A stretch of 64,000 nt of DNA from NCBI GenBank assembly GCA_965213885.1, contig OZ243919.1, forward strand, positions 310,001-374,000, written 5' to 3'. Below, one piece after another: positions 60,359 to 64,000 of the stretch. The number at the start of each line of letters is the position of its first letter. Position 1 is the stretch's first letter. A model generated the notes under the pieces. That model saw nothing but the letters and a program-made list of their open reading frames with translations. It was not told where the DNA came from and made no database searches. Position numbers and translations under genes: made by a program. Source of the stretch: VYFG01 sp965213885. Its GTDB lineage: Bacteria > Pseudomonadota > Gammaproteobacteria > Arenicellales > Poriferihabitantaceae.

Positions 60359-61282
60359 CTAGTACCGGATTCTTGGATCAATCCAGACATAGAGTATGTC
60401 CACGAGCAGGTTGAACAGCACGGTCAGGATTCCGGTGAGAATCGTCACGCCCATGATCAGGGGATAGTCGCGGTTGATGGCGGCATTGACGAAATGCTGC
60501 CCGATGCCTCCGGTGGAGAAGTAGATGTCGATCACGACCGACCCGGTGATCAGGCCGACAAAGGTCGGACCGAGATAGGAGATGACGGGCAGCAGGGCGG
60601 GTTTCATGGCATGCCTGACCACCACCTGCCGAAAGGGCAGTCCTTTTGAACGCGCCGTCAGGATGAAGTCCGAATTGAGCGTCTCGATCATCGAGGAGCG
60701 GGTAATCCGGGCGATGGATGCCATGAAACTGGTTGCGAGGGCGATGACCGGCATGATCAGGTAGGGCCATTGGCCGCCCTGCCAGCCGCCGCCCGGGAGC
60801 CAGCCCAGCCACAGGGTGAAGATCAGCACCAGGATCGGAGCCATGATGAAATTGGGCAGCACCTGCGCACCCACGGACACGCCAACGGCCAGGCGGTCGA
60901 GCCAGGTCTTGCGGTGAATCGCCGCAGCGATGCCGAGGCCGGTGCCGGCGAGAATGCTGAAAAGGAACGCGAGCGAGCCGTAGGTCAGCGTCACGGGAAA
61001 CCCCTGCGCGATGATCTCGTTCACCGTGCGGTCCCGGTGGCTGTAGGACGGTCCGAAGTCGAAATCGGTAACGATGTTCCAGACATACCGGGCCACCTGT
61101 TCCGGAAAGGAGCGGTCAAGGCCGTATTTCGCCTCGAGGTTGGCGAGTATCTCGGGGGGCAGGGGGCGCTCCCCGGTGAACGGGCTGCCCGGGGCCGAAT
61201 GCATCAGGGCGAAGGACAGGACGATCAGGATCCCGATGGTCGGCACCGCGATGGCGATCCGCTTGACAATGTAGTGGAGCAT
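60359..61282 (-). CDS. oppB: Oligopeptide ABC transporter, permease OppB
   Basis: Permease of 307 residues. The start MLHYIVKRIAIAVPTIGILIVLSFALMH and the EAA loop (FILTARSKGLPFRQVVVRHAMKPALLPVI) are typical of OppB/DppB. It begins 18 bases after oppA on the minus strand. Confidence 0.94.
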   Translation of the reverse strand: MLHYIVKRIAIAVPTIGILIVLSFALMHSAPGSPFTGERPLPPEILANLEAKYGLDRSFPEQVARYVWNIVTDFDFGPSYSHRDRTVNEIIAQGFPVTLTYGSLAFLFSILAGTGLGIAAAIHRKTWLDRLAVGVSVGAQVLPNFIMAPILVLIFTLWLGWLPGGGWQGGQWPYLIMPVIALATSFMASIARITRSSMIETLNSDFILTARSKGLPFRQVVVRHAMKPALLPVISYLGPTFVGLITGSVVIDIYFSTGGIGQHFVNAAINRDYPLIMGVTILTGILTVLFNLLVDILYVWIDPRIRY

Positions 61283-61300
61283 ATTCCCCGGCAGCCGGGT

Positions 61301-63019
61301 TCAGCGGGCGCTCTTTACCCGGTAGAGATCCTTGGAGTACCAGTTGTTCTGGACATTGCCAAAGGGCCATCCCCTGATGTCAGGCTTGAGCATGAACACG
61401 CTGGTGTAATGGTATATGGGGATGATCGCCATCTCCGAGGCGAGGATGGATTCCACTTCCCGGTAGTTCGGGGTGGGATCATCCAGGGTTCTTGAGCGCT
61501 CCATCAGCTCATCCACCTTGGCATGCATGAACCGGCCGTCGTTCGCTCCGGACGAACTGGTCAGCACATCCAGAAACGTCGAGGCCTCGTTGTAGTCCCC
61601 GCACCAGCCGGATCTCGCCAGGTCGAACTCCTGATTCTTGCGACGCACGAGGTAGGTTTTCCACTCGAAATTCGACAGCTTGATATCGACCCCGAGTTTC
61701 TGCTTCCACATCTGCGACGCGACGGTGGCGATCTTCTTGTGGGACTCCGACGTGTTGTAGATCAGGGAGAGCTGGAGCGGATTTTCCGGTCCATAGCCTG
61801 CTGCGGCAAACAGTTCCCGGGCAGCCTCATCCCGTTCCGCCTGGGACATGTGCGCGTATTCCGGCTCGGGCGGCTCGAATCCCGCGGTCGCCGGATGGGT
61901 GAAGTTGTAGGCCGGTGCCTGGCCGCCTTTCAGCAGGCTGCTGACGATGATGTCGCGGTCAAAGGCATAGGAAAGGGCGCTCCGCACGCGGCTGTCGCGC
62001 AGGGCCGGATGACCGGTCTCGGTATGGTTGATGGTGAAATAGTACGTGCAAAGTGCCGGCATCGAGTGGGCCTCGTCCGGATACTGTTCCTGCAGGTTCG
62101 GGAACTGCCCGGCTGGAATCCCGGTGTGGTCGACCTCATCGGCCAAATACCGGGTCAGTGCCTGGTGTTCGTCGTTGATCACCAGGCCGGTGACCTTTTC
62201 GATGATCGTGCTTCCGCTGTTCCAGTAATGGGGGTTGCGCGTGCGCGCATGGTACTCGTTCGGCACGTGCTCGGTGAGCACGTAGGCACCGTTCGAGACG
62301 ATGTTTCCGGGGCGTGTCCAGGCGATGCCATGGGCCTCGATGGTGGGCCGGTGCGTCGGGAAGAATGTTGCATAGGTCGTCATTGCCGGAAAATAGGGCA
62401 CGGGGCGGTCCAGGTCGACCTGCAAGGTATGTGGGTCCAGAGCCTTGACCCCCAAAGTCTCGGGCGGCATGTCGCCGGCCTGGATCGCGCTGGCGTTCAT
62501 GACTCCGGCCAGTTCGACGTACCAGGCGTAGTGGGAGCCGACGGCCGGGTCGACGGCGCGTTGCCAGGCATGGACGAAGTCCCTGGCGGTCACGGGATCG
62601 CCGTTGGACCATTTCGCGTTGTCTCTCAGGTGGAACGTGAACGTCCGGTTCCCGTTGGAAGCAGTGAACTTCTCGGCGACCCCGGGAACCAGTTCTCCGT
62701 TCGGGTCCTGGTTCATGAGCCCCTCGAACAGGTCGCGGAGAATATCGAACCCCTCCGAATCCTGGTTCAACTGGGGGTCGAGGGTCGGTGCCTCATCCAG
62801 CATCCGGTAGGTGAAGGTCTGGACTTCGGACAGTTCCTCTCCTGTCAGGGGATGGTGTGACGGGTCCGCCCGGGCCATGGCGCCAAGGCCGAGGCTCCCG
62901 GCCACTGCCAGGGCGATGAGATGCAGCCACAGTCTGGAATTTCCGGAAATAAATTTAAAATCAAATAGATATGGGGTGAAATTCGAATTCACATAATGAT
63001 CGGGAGACGATGTCTGCAT
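61301..63019 (-). CDS. oppA: Oligopeptide-binding protein OppA
   Basis: Periplasmic binding protein, about 572 residues. The signal core LHLIALAVAGSLGLGAMARA ends before DPSHHPLTGEELSEVQTFTYRMLDEAPTLDPQLNQ, the start of the mature SBP_bac_5 domain, which runs to the C-terminus (FDLARSGWCGDYNEASTFLDVL). The start is uncertain: the ATG at 63019 gives an unusually long N-region, a GTG at 62992 is also open, and the sequence at 62945-62995 is so AT-rich it may be promoter. It imports peptides and is first in its operon. Confidence 0.9.
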   Translation of the reverse strand: MQTSSPDHYVNSNFTPYLFDFKFISGNSRLWLHLIALAVAGSLGLGAMARADPSHHPLTGEELSEVQTFTYRMLDEAPTLDPQLNQDSEGFDILRDLFEGLMNQDPNGELVPGVAEKFTASNGNRTFTFHLRDNAKWSNGDPVTARDFVHAWQRAVDPAVGSHYAWYVELAGVMNASAIQAGDMPPETLGVKALDPHTLQVDLDRPVPYFPAMTTYATFFPTHRPTIEAHGIAWTRPGNIVSNGAYVLTEHVPNEYHARTRNPHYWNSGSTIIEKVTGLVINDEHQALTRYLADEVDHTGIPAGQFPNLQEQYPDEAHSMPALCTYYFTINHTETGHPALRDSRVRSALSYAFDRDIIVSSLLKGGQAPAYNFTHPATAGFEPPEPEYAHMSQAERDEAARELFAAAGYGPENPLQLSLIYNTSESHKKIATVASQMWKQKLGVDIKLSNFEWKTYLVRRKNQEFDLARSGWCGDYNEASTFLDVLTSSSGANDGRFMHAKVDELMERSRTLDDPTPNYREVESILASEMAIIPIYHYTSVFMLKPDIRGWPFGNVQNNWYSKDLYRVKSAR

Positions 63020-63423
63020 GGATATTGTCATATCAGTAGCGGAGTTTCCCGGGTGCCGGTTTGGCGTGCCGGGGGCATGTTCATGGGACAGTATATCGAT
63101 CGGGGACAGAAAAAAGTAAACCGCAGGGTGTCGGGGAGATGGCACTGGGACGGTATCGGGAGAGGTTCAATCTCCTGAAACCGTTCGGCGATGATTCCGG
63201 CCGGATTCCTGAGACATGATCAAGGTGAAAGGCCGGCATACGACGTGACCAGGGGAAGCATATCACAAGCCAAATTCGCCGGACCGGACGGTGGTGTCAT
63301 GTCAGGAGCGATGAGCGGCATGGGGGTGCGGTTTGTCCGCCCGGCTTGCCCCGGTTCAGGTCATTGGAACCGATTTCGGGTACACTTGCGCGCATTTTAA
63401 TCAATGCGGATACGGTTCTTCCG
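63020..63423. other. Divergent intergenic region between oppA and prfC
   Basis: About 400 bases holding the promoters of the opp operon and of prfC. No recognisable gene or RNA structure. Confidence 0.45.
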
Positions 63424-64000
63424 ATGGGTATCAGCCAGGAGTACAGGCAGGTGGGGAACAGCAATCTTGCCCGTGAAATCAACAACAGGCGCACCTTTGC
63501 CATCATCTCCCACCCCGATGCCGGCAAGACGACCCTCACGGAGCGCCTGTTGCAGTACGGCGGCGCGATCCAGCTGGCGGGCACGGTCAAGGCCCGCAAG
63601 AGCAACCGCCATGCGGTGTCCGACTGGATGGAGCTGGAAAAGAAACGGGGTATCTCCGTCACTTCCTCCGTGATGCAGTTTCCCTACCAGGGGCGTGTCG
63701 TCAACCTGCTGGACACCCCGGGACACGCCGACTTCTCCGAGGACACCTATCGCACGCTCACCGCGGTGGATTCTGCCCTGATGGTGATCGATATCGCCAA
63801 GGGCGTCGAGGAGCGCACCATCAAACTGATGGAAGTCTGCCGGCTGCGGGATACACCGATCATGACCTTCGTCAACAAGCTCGACAGGGAAGGGCGGGAT
63901 CCCATCGAGATCATGGACGAGGTGGAGGAGGTGCTGAAAATCCAATGTGCGCCCATGAGCTGGCCCATCGGGATCGGCAAGTCCTATGTCGGTGTCTACC
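63424..64000 (+). CDS. prfC: Peptide chain release factor 3, N-terminal part (cut by window edge)
   Basis: GTPase that recycles release factors RF1 and RF2 from the ribosome. The first 192 residues are visible. G1 is SHPDAGKTT, G2 RGISVTSS, G3 DTPGHADF and G4 NKLD, all in order. The N-terminus with NRRTFAIISHPDAGKTTLTERLL is the RF3 pattern, not EF-G. The ATG at 63424 gives the usual short leader. The gene continues past the window. Confidence 0.97.
   Translation, partial: MGISQEYRQVGNSNLAREINNRRTFAIISHPDAGKTTLTERLLQYGGAIQLAGTVKARKSNRHAVSDWMELEKKRGISVTSSVMQFPYQGRVVNLLDTPGHADFSEDTYRTLTAVDSALMVIDIAKGVEERTIKLMEVCRLRDTPIMTFVNKLDREGRDPIEIMDEVEEVLKIQCAPMSWPIGIGKSYVGVY

Noticed and set aside
1..64000. 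CRISPR array or rRNA operon
   Set aside because: No regularly spaced short repeats and no rRNA-like sequence seen in the window.

Overview
The window reads as a chromosomal segment of a free-living, respiring, high-GC gammaproteobacterium. The reasons are the gene order hisB-hisH-hisA-hisF-hisI-hisE-tatA-tatB-tatC beside smg/topA, Gram-negative envelope genes (lpxK, kdsB, btuB) and a complete 2-oxoglutarate dehydrogenase. It holds no phage, CRISPR or rRNA; one tRNA-Ser is present. The many long antisense ORFs are GC artefacts. I cannot name the genus from sequence alone.

Layout. 1-6900: the start of topA and smg on the minus strand, then a his operon running into tatABC. 7040-7609: a YhhQ-type queuosine-precursor transporter. 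8059-15837: a corrinoid-dependent methyltransferase locus with a corrinoid protein, a DUF1638 protein, a PF13769-type small protein, a methyltetrahydrofolate:corrinoid methyltransferase, a ferredoxin-ASKHA corrinoid activator, a GlxA/GbdR-type regulator and an MttB-family methyltransferase without pyrrolysine. 16175-19747: lpxK-kdsB and a YbdK-type carboxylate-amine ligase. 20124-25533: a TPR protein, a ureohydrolase divergent from an FrhB-like iron-sulfur flavoprotein, a CYTH protein and a LysR regulator. 25604-30396: an unusual succinate dehydrogenase/fumarate reductase plus class I fumarase operon. 30458-33355: cysC, an SDR-MoeB pair and a CoxG-like protein. 33514-39137: sucA-sucB-lpdA. 39325-42337: phosphomannomutase/phosphoglucomutase and a stomatin-NfeD pair. 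42440-48183: a cobalamin riboswitch, btuB, btuF, cobU and the convergent btuC-btuD. 48482-51716: tRNA-Ser, then an IclR regulator divergent from a CoA-transferase/citryl-CoA-lyase pair. 51849-57302: pgeF and an ABC-F gene, split by a small island carrying an AbiE-type toxin-antitoxin pair between ~400-bp direct repeats. 57485-63019: an oppABCDF peptide transporter. 63424-end: start of prfC.

How the parts may work together. The methyltransferase locus should move a methyl group from a quaternary or tertiary amine to a corrinoid protein and then to tetrahydrofolate, with the ASKHA protein re-reducing inactivated cobalt. That needs cobalamin, and the same window carries a B12-riboswitch-controlled uptake and salvage set. 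The GlxA-type regulator points to a betaine-like inducer. Three proteins of this locus carry arginine-rich tails, and two (DUF1638 and PF13769) have no assigned role; this is the most promising under-described system here. Other items worth checking are the SDH-like flavoprotein with Cys where classical SdhA has the FAD-linking His, the CoA-transferase/citryl-CoA-lyase pair with a perfect 20-bp palindrome beside its regulator, and the repeat-flanked toxin-antitoxin island.
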